From: Lactarius indigo | Taxonomy: Eukaryota; Basidiomycota; Agaricomycetes; Russulales; Russulaceae | Assembly (NCBI GenBank): GCA_025766275.1 | Contig: JAFKAC010000016.1 | Coordinates: 248,001-312,000, forward strand | Reading direction: 5' to 3' | DNA length: 64,000 nucleotides | Shown: one piece after another, positions 43,135-55,256 of the stretch | Numbering within the stretch: position 1 is the stretch's first letter | Layout: each line of letters begins with the position of its first letter | Program-made: the position numbers and the translations under genes | Notes under the pieces: model-generated | What the model was told of the DNA's origin: nothing | The model's input: only the letters and a program-made list of their open reading frames with translations | The model's database searches: none

Positions 43135-43400
43135 TAGAGCTGACTGTGATAAAGTGAGCCCGGGGCCTGCCAGCGCTCTCTCGTAGATAGGTGCACAGTC
43201 GAAGTTATCTTGGATTCGCTATGTCAGGACGTTGATGATGGGCATGCAAGCCTGAGGGAGGAGGGTATTAGCACGCACGGCGGTTTGCACAGGGTAAACT
43301 TTGCCAATGTATTGTCAAGTTGAGTGCGCCGTATATCAGAACACAATACACAACGGCAATTCTGGGTAGTAGCATCTTCACCTGTCGGTATATAGGCTTT
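43135..43400 (-). pseudogene. family fragment J (F/G type)
   Basis: Minus strand: TTQNCRCVLCSDIRRTQ (about 43390-43340) matches the CxC exon. Further on, a GACATAG acceptor precedes RIQDNFDCAPIYERA, the start of exon 3, which then diverges and lacks the LEPG core. Exon 2 is missing. A relic. Confidence 0.55.
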
Positions 43401-43798
43401 TTTTTTTTTGGATCCATTTATATCCCGGCTGAAGACTGTGGGCCCAGACCGGACGCAGCATGAACAAGCTACACTAAGGGGTGGGGGGGATTGTAATGTG
43501 AAGGCGCTCCCTGGCAGTAATATGTTTTTTAAAGTACTTCGTACTGAGAAATCTCCAACTTTGGCCCCTCGTCGACGTGTATTTTCCCTCTGCCTTAGCA
43601 GCCCGGGCAACGTATGCACTCTGTTATCCTTCCTGCCAACTTTGGGGTCGTATCCATGCTCGTCTTGCGTGCACTGGCATGGTGGATGAATCGCGGAGCT
43701 GTCCTGTTGGGAGGTAGACATACAATGGGAACTTGGAAGCACGACCTGAGGACGGGTGTGACTGCTCGTGGATCTTCCACCATAGTCACCGTACTGTA

Positions 43799-43830
43799 CA
43801 CTACCGGGAAAGCAAACTGTCCTGAGGTTA
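43799..43830 (+). repeat. candidate left terminal inverted repeat
   Basis: Starts CACTACCGGG; the inner 17 bp AAACTGTCCTGAGGTTA are perfect in the right end. Confidence 0.6.
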
Positions 43831-44229
43831 ACCGTGACAAAATCAGACTTAGGATTGTGATATGCCCTTAAGCGGGACACAGTAACCATAATAATATGAT
43901 TTAATTCAGTGAGAGATCTGGTGTGACGTCGGGTAAAGCTTCCGGGCCAATCGCATATTGTACCGAGTATTTGCCAGTTTCTGCCGTCGACTAGTGGTGA
44001 TGTGGCAACTAGCTCAGGTTTCGTACTGTCCTCAAGCTGTGTTGGCCAACGTCCTCAGGACAGTTTGGGCGCCATCCAGTGTTTATACACCCTGCTGTCT
44101 TCTGTGCCACGTCAAAGGATACTGAGGATTTTCCACCTCTTCCCCAATAAATAGTAAGCCGAATGAACAGAGTGTTTCCTCGAACTAACCTCAGTGTAGG
44201 GTGACACAATTATATTTTAAGTATCGCTG

Positions 44230-47200
44230 ATGTCCGCCGCACCAAGGCAAGACCCCCCTCCGGCCCAATTACCAGGAGACTGTGTGTGGCCCTGACAGTC
44301 AGACTCAGCTGGTCTGCATGCTAACCTCATTCTCCAGGTTGGCAGTTGGTATCACCGGGCAAATGGACTTGCCTGATTTGCAGGGACAACGTCATACACC
44401 CTGGCTGCCATTTGGGCCGACACATTTCTAGTGATAGACACAAGGAGTCTGTTGAATACGTCTCCTATCAGTGGTCCTTACCGCAGTTGACCGATGACGC
44501 TGGACACAACCCCGCCCTCACACAGAGCCCTGTTGATCCAAGCGATGCCTTTATCAATCCCGAAGGCCTTCTAAATATATTTGATATCCCCACAGAGGTG
44601 CGTGCGCTTACAACTTAGGCTCATGCAAACAACAATCTTCACATATATAGCCCAAACAAGAGCCCAGGGCCCTCATTGCCCTCATTGAGAGTGATGGCGA
44701 CTCTGATGACGGGCTCATGGACACGTTTGACATTGACCCAGAGGATGAACTCCCCGGTCAGTCACAAAGTCGACACTCAGCTAAACGAAATAACTCACGT
44801 GCTTTACATTGCAGAGCCGGATAACAGAGATTTGACACACGTGCCAAGTGCTGCCTCAGACGAGTGGTACCCATGGCCTAATAAAGTGGTAAGTCCTCTT
44901 GTGAATCACGTCCAAGTCTATTGAGATGTGTCACGCTAGGCAGCCACGCTTGACATTATTTCGAATACCCCTCGCTCCGTGTTCTCGAGGCGACAACTTG
45001 ACACAATGCTTTATTTCCTTAGGGTAAACGGCGTGCCAAATGTCCCATCAGGAAAGACCATCTGGGCTCAGAACAACATACTGCATAGTATGTGTGGCAT
45101 TCGCACCCTCCAATATACTGGCGCACACGGACACCACTTTTTTGTTAACTCTATTGCAGATATCATATCTCAGGTGAAAGTTCTTTCCTTGCTCTTCGCA
45201 CGCATTTCCCACTCAGTCAATATGTATAGGAAATGGCAAATCCACTAGTCCGCACGCATCTCCACTTTTACCCTGAGGACGCTGGCAAAACGGTCAGTGA
45301 ATACTGGCACGGACAGCACTGGCATGACAACGCAGATCCGACCATTGTCACACCCATGGCCGTAATCAATGGCCTGCATTTCTTTGTGCACGAGCCGTGT
45401 TTTCTTGCCAATGGCTGTGCCATTATGCCGTACTGTTGGTTCTTGCGAGGTGGCTCTATCTTGGCAAATGCCTGGCCACTTCGCACTGTTGGCCAGGGTG
45501 ACGAGACTGGGTGGGTTGTTGAAGAGTATACGACAATTGTTGTACCGCAAGATAAGTTCCTGATCCCGTTCAACACCTGGGATTCCAGCCAATTTGCAAG
45601 TGGGTTACCCAGTGCAAGGCACATTTTCGGTACGCTTGTGAGTTGCCTTATCCCAGGAATACTCAATGTCTCGCGTAGGTTCTGTTTTACAGCCAGATGG
45701 CGGCATTGTCCCATGGTCAAGGACCCGACCATCTGTTGGGAATCGTTGGCGTGTCCACGCTAGCGGCGCACGTGTGTATTGTTTCCCTATTTGGCTGTAT
45801 TGTGATGATGTCTCCGGAAATCAATCAAAAAAATGGAACAAGCATTATTCATTTTTGTTTTCTCCAGCTGGCCTCCCACGTGCGCAATTTCAGAAAGAAT
45901 ACAATGTCCATTTCCTTTGCACATCCAACCTCGCATCGCCGCTTGAAATGATGGACCGCATTGTGGAGCAACTCGAGTATGTGTATTTATTGTTCTCCTG
46001 CTGACACGTTAACACTATGGACCCTCAAGGGCGGCATGGGATGAGGGGATCTGGGCATGGGATTGTGTCCATGAGGCCCACGTTCTTGTCATACCATTTG
46101 TCGCTGCTCTCCTTGGCGACAATCCCATGCAAAGTGAATTTGCAGTGCCACATTGGACAAGGTGGGAAATTCTTTTGCCGCATGTGCGACTGTCAAAGGT
46201 CTCGATGTACAATCTGGTGGGTCACTGGTTACCAGTGGATCTGATGACATCCAACGATGGAAGCCACACTACTGGCGACGTACCTGGCACAAGCGATGAT
46301 GGATCTTCTGCTGATGGCTCTCCATCTGTTGCCCGCGGGCGAAAGAAGGCTGATGAGTCGATGCAAGATATGGTGGAGCGCATAACTCGCTTTATCAACG
46401 TTTGTACCACGCCATCCTCTGATGTTCATGAAGAGTTGACTCGCATTCAGATTGGTGTCCCTCGGACAAGAGACGATACACTTCGAGAGCTAGAAGCCAT
46501 GGCTGTTGAAGCTGGACAGGTCGGAAATCTCACCAAGATCAGGACACACAGGACGACCACTGGCATCAAGGACACCTTTTTGGAGGTGTATCTCGACCGC
46601 ATGTACCTTTCGTACAAGAACAGAGGCACTAGGGGCGAGAAGCAGCTGGCCCTTGATCGCTTCAGGGCTACACTGCCAGCGAATATCCTAAGTCCCGTTT
46701 GGCGAATCCGTGGTGAGTCTTCATGATCTTTTGTTAATCCAGTGTCACATTTCCCCTTGCACTAGGTCTTGATCCCCACACAGACACACCAGTGGAGATC
46801 CTTCACACAGGTACTCCTAGGATTTGTCAAATACCTCTGGCGGGACGTTGTTCACAACCAACTTGGCACTAATGTTCAGAAGAAGGACGTCCTCAAAATG
46901 CTGGCTCGACTGCTTTGACGTGTCTGGTCTTCAGCTTGCCAGTGCCAAACAGTCTTGCTGGAAACACCCTGGTCCAATATGCAGGATCTCTGACTGGTTC
47001 GAGACTTCCTGTATCATTGCTCAAGTTGCCCCAGTTCAGTTTTGTACGACTTAGTACCCAAAGAGTGCTTTGACGCATGGGTCTCTCTCAGCAACTTGAT
47101 TCCGATCATCTGGCAAGCCGAAATTCCAGATATTGACTGACTATATTGTAGGTACTGCGCCAGAATATTCATTCCCTGTATCTCACAGGAAAACATTTTC

Positions 47201-48515
47201 AGGCGCGTCTTGAAATCGCAATACGAGAATTTCACTATTCGCATCATTCGCTGGACCCCTCGCTGGTTCAACAAGCCGAAATATCACTGTTATTCTTCAC
47301 CTTCCCACCCACATTCGACACTTTGGTCCAGCTGTTCTCTTCGCCACGGAATCGTTCGAGTCGTTCAACACAGTCATCCGTGCCAAAAGCATTCACTCAA
47401 ATTGCCTTGCTCCTTCCCTGTGATATCGCTATTGCCTTCGCACACAACAACCGTGTTCGCCATCTCATTAGTGGTGGCCACCATTTCTTCCGTGATAGCG
47501 AGCAATCTAACAGATATACACTCGCTTTCAAGTCCCTGTGACCAAATTTCGGTCGATGCTGGTGAGGCCAGGCATCTGGCGCCAAGTCCCAATGGCAGTA
47601 GTGTACCTCAGTAAGGAACTATTGGTCACTAGCAGCACAGATAATGCAGATTCGCGGCATGGTGTGTATGATATACTTCTGGGTAAATGCATGCGCTGAC
47701 AACTACAAAGGGTCTTGCTGTGCTCGACAAGCAGGGGCTCTCGTCCATATGGTCATACCGAGACAGCACACCATTTCCCTAGTTTCATCCCCTCACCCAC
47801 GTCATCCACATTCTTTACAGCGGCATCCATGGTCCTGATAAATGGTGACACCTGTTGTATAAACAACTGGGTGCTGTTTAAGCCCGGTTTGCACCACGTA
47901 GGAGCACCAAGTCTTGGGTGTGTGCGCGAAGTTCTGGTAGCCACAGGTGCAACACCGACACTGCAATATCCACAGCCAGGCATCATCTTGTTGCAGCGAG
48001 CAGACATCACAGCATGCACTGCGCCTTACCAGATGCCGGGTGTTCAGCTCAGTAATGACTTCTTAATACAGAGCATCTTGGTAAGCGACACTTCATTGGT
48101 TCGCTCCATCACAAGTTAACTTTATGTACAGCACGTTCTGTGTACGGTGAATGTCCAGCATCATTGTCATACTCACGATTGTACAGCATCTGGGTCTGAG
48201 GTAGTCTATCAAGAACGCCAGGCAACTGCTCAAATGCGGCCCGTCATTGTGCACAACAGCCCAGACAGCCTTATTATGAGTACAGCACGAATCCATGATG
48301 CAGCACACTTCGATCTACTACGTGCACATATCAATCCTTCCTTTGATACCAATTTAGCAATTATTGAGGGCGTACAGCAGGAGATTGATGCACGTAAGCA
48401 TCAATCTAATCAGCGCAGGAGGGGTTTGCTGGGTAGAGGGCGGGGTGGTAGTAGGCCGGGCACAGGTCGGGCTGGCTCATCAGGCCAAAATCTATCTATG
48501 GGTCTATTGTCTTGA
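44230..48515 (+). pseudogene. gene 1 of the two-gene element (C2H2 finger, decayed)
   Basis: ATG 44230. Early exons are clean: 44230-44281, 44338-44597 (C2H2 finger CLICRDNVIH...HLGRHISSDRH), then DSDDGLMDTFDIDPEDELP, ATLDIISNTPRSVFSRRQLDTM and NPLVRTHLHFYPEDAGKTVSEYW, joined by introns of 50-60 bp. Then GNRWRVHASGARVYCFPIWLYCDD, WNKHYSFLFSPAGLPR, EGIWAWDC and LLGDNPMQSEF. From about 46140 there are frameshifts: QSEFA to CHIGQGGKFFCR, near 46811 before VLLGFVKYLW, near 46915, and near 47420. The end (VNVQHHCHTHDC...LLGRGRGGS) stops at 48515. I know these motifs from a very common agaricomycete repeat-associated protein of over 1,000 residues, name unknown to me. Probably a transposase or partner; dead here. 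Confidence 0.6.
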
Positions 48516-49954
48516 TGTTCTATAGTACATTATGATTATCTTCGTTCGACTCAGCTCACAGTCCATAATTTCTGTTTCCATACCCGCATGAGTCACAGCA
48601 ATCTCCGCAGTCCACTGCTGCTGACTTTGGCGGAGTTTCATGTTGGACGTAATGAGCTGCCAGGAGCCCAACACGGCCACCTCCCCCCACAATTTGCTGC
48701 TGATGTCAACACCGTACAACTTCTCGCCAACCCCTTCCGCACCAAATATCAATGGAGAACGTTCGACCTATAACTTCCCATCAACTCCCACACCGAATGG
48801 AGAACGATCGACCTATAACTTCTCGTCAACTCCTGCACCAAGTGGCAAGCGTTCCACCAACAACGTGAGAACCCATGCACCCCAGCCCCAGTACCATGAC
48901 TCCCTGACAAGGGGCTACTGGGACTCCTCACACTCACCAACATAGGAACAACTCTGACTACGGGAATTTTGACCTCTCCCCTCGCACAGAACCCCTTTCC
49001 AGAGTCAGCCCTAGTTTTATTGAAGCGGTTGCACAGTCCATGGGTTTGTCGGTAACAGATGAAGACTACCGCAATAGTCTTCACTCTATTCCTAAGGTAC
49101 GCTCTGCACTTGTGTAAAGCTAACTATCCCTGACGATGAACCAGATTGCAGCAGGAATGTCCCGTGGCCACATGCAGTTATACATCTACCAAACCGCCCT
49201 CCTCTTTGCGGTACTCAAAGAGTGTCGTGCACTTGCAAATACAAGTCGCAATGATCGTGCGATGATGGCAGATCTCCACATCCGCCTCGAGGGAACTTTC
49301 ACTCTCTCACCAGAGCAGAGAGTGAGCGCATGTTCTCATATTGCGACTCCCTATCACCTGACTCGGATTTAGACGAACATCCGCCTGGTTTCTGGGGAGT
49401 TGCTTCTAGACCCTAACCGTGTCCGGTATACCTGGATGAATATCAACGTGGAGGTAAGTGCTTTTATATTGAGCTCGAACAAGATGGGTCACGTCTTTAC
49501 ATACAGGTTAGGCTTCAAGAGAGGCAGAAGGAGCTAAACTTCTTCAATATTTTCGGCAACTTGGCCCAGCAACAACTTCTGACAGGCACTATTCGGCGCA
49601 CGTGTTCTAGCTTGCGAAATGCATACTGTGAGATGGTAAGCAAACTCAGCGCATCAACACATCACCAGGTTTACTGACACAGCTCAAGCTTCGTGATAGT
49701 GTCACTGGAAGCAACACTCAAACACTGGACGATTTTGTCTGCAGCGTAGCCAATCGGTTTCTTGCAACCTGGTCTGGACGACACACCCTTGGGCATTCAA
49801 TGATAGCCCACATCGCTCTGTTGGTAAGCGTTCATTTACGGAGACACTTAACTATTTCCTGACTTCACTGAGTAGCGTCGATTTGCATTGGAGAACACTC
49901 AGCTCTTAGACCGGGATGAGGTAGTAGACGATGATGATAATCAAACCGGCCAGC

Positions 49955-49959
49955 CTGAG
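49955..49959. repeat. 5-bp target duplication of Ty3 copy 4, left
   Basis: CTGAG, repeated at 57653-57657. Confidence 0.85.
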
Positions 49960-50414
49960 TGTAACGTCGTCACGACGTTAGCTCGACTTGAGCTCAATAA
50001 GGCGACTTAGCTGATCACGCTCGAAGGCGTATGGCTCGAAGGCGGGTTCTAGATGTACGCAGACACTAGGATCTTAGTAGCGGCGTTCCTTCTCTATAAG
50101 GACGCGACGGAATAAGGATAAAGAGGAAGAGGCAAGAAGTGACGATTGAAGAAGACCAAGATGGCGTGTCTTGGTCTTCCATGACTGTCTTAAATACAAG
50201 AAGAGCAGGCTTTCAAGCGCTGCTATGAGTCACCGTACTGTAGCGTCCAACGTATCGCGTAAGTACCGCAATCCTAATACTACTACTACCGGTACTAGGA
50301 TCGAGTCATCCCCAACACCTAACTCCTATCGTAAACTCCGAGTCCGTGACTAATATACCTTACAGCCGTAATCACAACCGGTACAGTAAGGGTTCAGTAT
50401 GCAGGGCCGTAACA
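49960..50414 (-). repeat. 3' LTR, copy 4
   Basis: 455 bp; the minus strand reads TGTTACGG...GTTACA. Preceded on that strand by a purine tract (AGAAGGAGGGTGA). Confidence 0.92.
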
Positions 50415-50444
50415 TCACCCTCCTTCTAGCGTGAGACCCCAGAC

Positions 50445-53400
50445 TCACCGAAAGTCCCGCGCCGTCCACGTGGACTGCTCGTCGCTAATCCTCTCAAACA
50501 CGTTGGCCCTCTCAAGCCGGTAAATGCAGTCCCGCTTGTCATCCCTCGCCGACAGCCGCATAGCCTGGAGTTGGCGAATGCGAGCTGCGAGCCGCTCTTC
50601 TTCGTACGCGGCCGCACGATAGCGCGTTACTTCCGCTGTCAGAGACTCGTCTCCTATGCGGTTCAGCGCACGGTCCGTGATCTTGTCTGAAGCGAGGATG
50701 ACCAAGTCCTCGTGGGCGATGAAGGCGCGTCCCGCAGCCGATAGCATCGGATGAGCGTAGAGGGGTTTGCCGTAGAGGTGGGGAGAGCCGGGGATGAGTC
50801 CTAACACAAAAGGGTTCGCACCTCCAACAATTTGTACGTGACTGGCGTTCCTCTCTACGCCGTCGGGTCCGGTGATGGGGAAGTGAATGTAATGGGGCTG
50901 TCGATTCGCCCGGAACCCTTCAGGCGCAAGGACCTGCGCAGGGTCGTCGTCGTGCGTAATGGGGGTGTGAAATGCGACGCCGGGCAGTCGCACACGTCCT
51001 CGAGACATGGCGGTTCCGTCGGTGTGGACGAGCCATGGGGTGATTCGGGGATTAGTAGGGTGGCTGTGCGTTCGAAGGAGGGGGTGTCTGACCGGGTAGT
51101 AATCTTCGTCGTCAGCGTGAGCTTCGTCGTGAGGGAGCGCTGCCTGCGCTGCCGCAACTCGCTCAATCTCCTCTGCGCTAAGCGCAGCTGTTCGTCGGCC
51201 CACTCCTTCGCCACTCTCCGCCAAGCCTCCGCTGCTTCTAACTCCTGTTGGGTCTTCGAGGGGACGATCGGCAGGGAGAATTCCCCGCGTGCCGATGAGG
51301 TCGTCACCTGGGGGAATGACGGCAATGGGTTCCCGATTGCCGTCGTCGTCTCGGAAGATGTGAGGGACGGCATGCTGCTGCTCGTCGTCGGGCTGGTGAG
51401 TCGGGTCGGGGAATCTCTGTAGGACACCAGCCCACTCTTGAGCGGTGATATGCCCTGCTCGCATGTTTGCAGGTGTGTACGGAGTGAGCTGGACCTGTTG
51501 AACCACGGTTTCTTCGTCGTCTTCGATGAGGTTGGCGGCGTCTTGTGCGACTTGGTCGAGGAGGATCGCCGTGGTGACATGTCTGAGAGGAGAGGTGGGC
51601 ATAGACGTAAGAGTGGATCGAAGGTAGGAGTGATACTCTCCCTGACACTCCTCGCTCTCGCTTTTAAGCCTTCGTACGGCTGTTCGGGCCGCCTGATATG
51701 CCTCTATGGCGTCTGGAGCGAAGACGTCGTCCTTATCGACCCACTGATTCTCCGAGTCAGGGTATCCCTTCCATTTGATGAGATATTGGAGTTTCTTGCG
51801 GCGGCCGAAATGCCGTGAGTCTAGAACGGCCTCGACTTCATATTCTTCTTCCCCCTCCACAAGATCCGGTGGTGGTCGAGGGAAATTTTCGCCGTGCATG
51901 GTCGTGCTTTTGTACGGCGTGAGAAGATCTATGTGAAACACCGGATGGATGCTCCACTGTGTGGGAAGTTCGAGGCGGTAGTTGTATGGAGACATCACCT
52001 GAACTACTTTAAAAGGGCCGTGGCGTCGCGCCGCAAGTTTTGACGTAGGTTGATTGGTTCGAAGATGTTTTCCTTCTAACCATACTTGGTCGCCTATTTG
52101 ATATTTCGGGGTGTCTCGGTGTTTCACCCAACTATCCTGGGCCTTTTTGATAAGGGTCTGGGCTAGCTGTCGTGCTTCCTTAAGCTGCGTGAGTTGGGTA
52201 ATGACGTTTGGAATAGGAGAGGGCTTATCCGTCCAATCAGCAGTCGGGTTGTAGCCCATGAGTAGCATGAACGGAGATTGTTTCGTGTGCTCATGGGGCC
52301 AGTTGTTATGAGCGAATTCCGCTATAGGGAGATAGGCTGCCCAGTTGTCCTGCCGCTCGTTGGCCCAGAAGCGCAGATATTGTTCCAACCACTGATTGGT
52401 TCGTTCTGATTGTCCATCCGTCCGCAGGTGGTACGCTGTTGAGATGTTCTGTTTGATACCTAAGATCCGGCACACCTCCTTAGTGAACTTGGATGTAAAC
52501 CGAGGGTCGCGGTCACTGATAATTTTGCGCGGTAGCCTGAATCGTTTGAAAACATGACTGACGTACAGGATGGCGGTTTCTTCTGCCGTAATTTCTTCGT
52601 TACACGGGATAAATATGGACGCCTTGCTACAGTCGTGGTCTGTGATGGTGAGGATGCTGTCATAAGATTGGGACGCTGGTAGCTTAGTAATGAAGTCCAA
52701 CGCGATAGTGTGAAAGGGGGGGGCGTCCGTGATTGTAGTGATGGGGTATAGTGGCGCACGGGTTGGCCTTGTATTGACCTTGTTCCGTTGGCAGTCGGCG
52801 CATCCTGCTACGTATTCGTACACATCCCGCCGAAGGCGCGGCCACCAGTAGTGTCGTTCAACGATTCGCTGTGTTCTGCTGATGCCGGGGTGTCCGTGAA
52901 CGGGTAAGTCGTGATGGTTGTGTATTATGGCGCGGTACGCGGTCATAGGTCCAGTAATTACCAACTTCCCGTCCTTATACCATTCTCCTTCAATTTGCTT
53001 CAACTGATGGGCGTCGACCCACGCCTTGATGGTGGTTGGGTCCTGAGTCCGTCTCGGTTGTTGCAACAGTGGGTGTGTTTCCGAGGCGCGCGCGGCGTTA
53101 GTGGCTCGTACAAAAACTTCCGGAGGTAGGACGACCACACCTTGGTTATCGTCCTCTCCTTGGTTGTAATCTGGTCGTCTGGACAGGGCATCCGCCCTGC
53201 CGTTGTTCTTCCCCTTGATGTGATGGATCTCGAAGTCGTATTCCATCAACTCTAGTACCTCTCGAGCGACCCTTCGACTGATTTTTTGCGGAGTTTTCCA
53301 ATACTGGAGGTTGAGGTGGTCGGAGAATATCTTGATTTTGTGTGGGGATCCTGCGAGCAGGGGTCTCCAGTGCCGAAGGGCCTTGACGATGGCGAGAAGT

Positions 53401-55256
53401 TCCAGGTCATAGATATCATAATTTCGCTCGGCTTCATTGAGCGTTGCCGAGTAGTATCCTATTGGGTGCTTGCGACCGTCATTTTTCTTTTGCAGGAGTA
53501 CCGCACCTACCGCGAATCCTGACGCATCAACTTCTAGTTCGAACTGTTCTTGTAAGTTAGGGTGCGCCAGCACGGGCTCCTCGGTTACCAGACGTTTGAG
53601 CGTTTTGAATGCGCGGTCTTCGTCGTCTCCCCATCTCCACTCGGCATCCTTCCTCGTCAACCGGTTAAGTGGTTGTGCGTGAGTTGCAAAGCCTCGGATG
53701 AAGAGGCGGTAAAAGTTACAGAACCCCAAAAATGATCGTACGTCCCTGACTTTGGTTGGCGTTGGCCAGTCCTTGATGCCGCGAACTTTTACCGGGTCCA
53801 TACGTGTCACCCCCCTTTCAAGGATTACCCCCAGGTAATCCATCCGGGGTTGGTGAAATAGACACTTCTCGAGTTTGAAATAGAGGTCATGGTCTTGGGC
53901 GACGCGAAGGACATCTGTGACCGCTGCAACATGGTTGGCAGATGTGGAGCCTTCGCGCATGGCGATGCCGATGTCGTCCATATAGACCCGAATGACCGTG
54001 CCCCGTCGTTCGTGCTTGGCAATGGTGTCGCGGTAGATATGGTTCATCATAGTTTGGAAGGTTGCCGGTGAGTTGGTGAGCCCGAAGAACATGACTGTTG
54101 GTTCAAAGAGTCCGAACTTGGTTTTGAATGCGGCCTTTTCCTGGTCGCCTTCCCGTATGCGGATATTGTTGTACCCCCAGCGGATGTCGAGTTTCGTATA
54201 GATGTGGGCGTTACTAAGGTCGTAGATGAGGTCTTGGATTAGGGGGAGTGGGTACTGATTGCGTATGGTGTGTGAGTTGATGATACGATAGTCCTGCACG
54301 GGGCGTAGCTTTCCATCCTTCTTTTTAACGAAGAAGAATGATGATGCGTACGGAGAGATTGAGGGGCGAAGATACCCTTGCCGAAGCTTTTCGTCCAAGA
54401 ATTCCTTAAGTTTCCCTTCCTCCTCCTGCGTTAACGGGTATATCTTGCAGTCGATCGCGGAGGGTGTGCCAGGCTTAAAGTCGATTGCGTGATCCCATGG
54501 TCGGGCAGGGGGAAATCGTTGGGATGCTTCTTCGCTGAAGAGTTTCTGAAAAGCCTGATATACCACCGGCAGTTCTGTAGGTTTCTCCTCCGTCCTTGCT
54601 TTGATGGCCAATTCGGTGGATGTAGTTGCCCGCAAATACGTGTCTTCTTCGTCCATCTCCAGGATGATTGCTTCCTTTTGTTCATTAGTGAGGGCGGATG
54701 CAATAACGGTGTGACGGTTTAGACTGTCCTGTGTACTAATTACGATGGGCATGACGTCTTCGCGTATGACCGCGTCTCTCCAGTTGATGGTTGGCTCATA
54801 TGTTGCTAGCCAGGGATACCCCAGAACGATTTCCTTGCTTCCGAGATCCATGATAAGGAAGCGCATGGTCCTGTGATACCCTTTGGCATATACGTCTAAA
54901 TCGGTAAAGCGAGTGATAGACCCAGCTTTATTTTCGGTGTTATCTATATTCCAGATTTTGCACGGCTGGGTCAAGGGTTGGGTACCTATGCCCATTCTTG
55001 CTGCGAAATTGGGATGTATGAAGTTGTCGGTGGCTCCGGAGTCCACCAATGCTCTTATGTCAGCCATTCGGTAGTTCGTGCGAATCGAGACTGGAATTCG
55101 AAGGGAACGAAAGCGTGTCATGATTACAGAATTACAATTTAAAGCCCTCACCCAGGCCGATGGGTTCAGGCGCTCCGAAAACCCTCTTTTCCCCATAAGT
55201 CCTGCAGTATCAAGTCCTTTACTTCGTCTGGTGCGTTTGCGACTCCGGTGAGCCAT
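50445..55256 (-). CDS. pol: Pol polyprotein, copy 4
   Basis: 1,603 codons, same length as copy 3 pol and highly similar throughout. Has DSGATDN protease, YMDD reverse transcriptase, RNase H, integrase finger and DDE segments (DFITKLP, SDRDPRF, DGQSE), chromodomain (YLIKWKGYPDSENQWV) and the C-terminal extension ending RDFR. A His-Leu-Arg replaces His-Pro-Arg just before TDGQSE (AYHLRTDG), one base change in the integrase core of unknown effect. Overlaps gag by about 90 bp; frameshift heptamer at 55178-55184. Confidence 0.93.
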   Translation of the reverse strand: MAHRSRKRTRRSKGLDTAGLMGKRGFSERLNPSAWVRALNCNSVIMTRFRSLRIPVSIRTNYRMADIRALVDSGATDNFIHPNFAARMGIGTQPLTQPCKIWNIDNTENKAGSITRFTDLDVYAKGYHRTMRFLIMDLGSKEIVLGYPWLATYEPTINWRDAVIREDVMPIVISTQDSLNRHTVIASALTNEQKEAIILEMDEEDTYLRATTSTELAIKARTEEKPTELPVVYQAFQKLFSEEASQRFPPARPWDHAIDFKPGTPSAIDCKIYPLTQEEEGKLKEFLDEKLRQGYLRPSISPYASSFFFVKKKDGKLRPVQDYRIINSHTIRNQYPLPLIQDLIYDLSNAHIYTKLDIRWGYNNIRIREGDQEKAAFKTKFGLFEPTVMFFGLTNSPATFQTMMNHIYRDTIAKHERRGTVIRVYMDDIGIAMREGSTSANHVAAVTDVLRVAQDHDLYFKLEKCLFHQPRMDYLGVILERGVTRMDPVKVRGIKDWPTPTKVRDVRSFLGFCNFYRLFIRGFATHAQPLNRLTRKDAEWRWGDDEDRAFKTLKRLVTEEPVLAHPNLQEQFELEVDASGFAVGAVLLQKKNDGRKHPIGYYSATLNEAERNYDIYDLELLAIVKALRHWRPLLAGSPHKIKIFSDHLNLQYWKTPQKISRRVAREVLELMEYDFEIHHIKGKNNGRADALSRRPDYNQGEDDNQGVVVLPPEVFVRATNAARASETHPLLQQPRRTQDPTTIKAWVDAHQLKQIEGEWYKDGKLVITGPMTAYRAIIHNHHDLPVHGHPGISRTQRIVERHYWWPRLRRDVYEYVAGCADCQRNKVNTRPTRAPLYPITTITDAPPFHTIALDFITKLPASQSYDSILTITDHDCSKASIFIPCNEEITAEETAILYVSHVFKRFRLPRKIISDRDPRFTSKFTKEVCRILGIKQNISTAYHLRTDGQSERTNQWLEQYLRFWANERQDNWAAYLPIAEFAHNNWPHEHTKQSPFMLLMGYNPTADWTDKPSPIPNVITQLTQLKEARQLAQTLIKKAQDSWVKHRDTPKYQIGDQVWLEGKHLRTNQPTSKLAARRHGPFKVVQVMSPYNYRLELPTQWSIHPVFHIDLLTPYKSTTMHGENFPRPPPDLVEGEEEYEVEAVLDSRHFGRRKKLQYLIKWKGYPDSENQWVDKDDVFAPDAIEAYQAARTAVRRLKSESEECQGEYHSYLRSTLTSMPTSPLRHVTTAILLDQVAQDAANLIEDDEETVVQQVQLTPYTPANMRAGHITAQEWAGVLQRFPDPTHQPDDEQQHAVPHIFRDDDGNREPIAVIPPGDDLIGTRGILPADRPLEDPTGVRSSGGLAESGEGVGRRTAALSAEEIERVAAAQAALPHDEAHADDEDYYPVRHPLLRTHSHPTNPRITPWLVHTDGTAMSRGRVRLPGVAFHTPITHDDDPAQVLAPEGFRANRQPHYIHFPITGPDGVERNASHVQIVGGANPFVLGLIPGSPHLYGKPLYAHPMLSAAGRAFIAHEDLVILASDKITDRALNRIGDESLTAEVTRYRAAAYEEERLAARIRQLQAMRLSARDDKRDCIYRLERANVFERISDEQSTWTARDFR
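50855..51580 (-). CDS. overlapping +1-frame ORF in pol extension (copy 4)
   Basis: 241 residues from ATG 51580 to a stop at 50855-50857, +1 relative to pol. Same start MSPRRSSS, same helical motif (ELEAAEAWRRVAKEWADEQL, RLAQRRLSELRQRRQ) and same end SPDPTA as copy 3. Several amino-acid differences from copy 3, but no stop. Confidence 0.42.
   Translation of the reverse strand: MSPRRSSSTKSHKTPPTSSKTTKKPWFNRSSSLRTHLQTCEQGISPLKSGLVSYRDSPTRLTSPTTSSSMPSLTSSETTTAIGNPLPSFPQVTTSSARGEFSLPIVPSKTQQELEAAEAWRRVAKEWADEQLRLAQRRLSELRQRRQRSLTTKLTLTTKITTRSDTPSFERTATLLIPESPHGSSTPTEPPCLEDVCDCPASHFTPPLRTTTTLRRSLRLKGSGRIDSPITFTSPSPDPTA

Noticed and set aside
43224..43889. A 221-codon minus-strand ORF
   Set aside because: Only the short NCRCVLCSDIRRTQ part matches anything (family fragment J); the rest crosses the proposed left end of the CACTA-like element and has no support.
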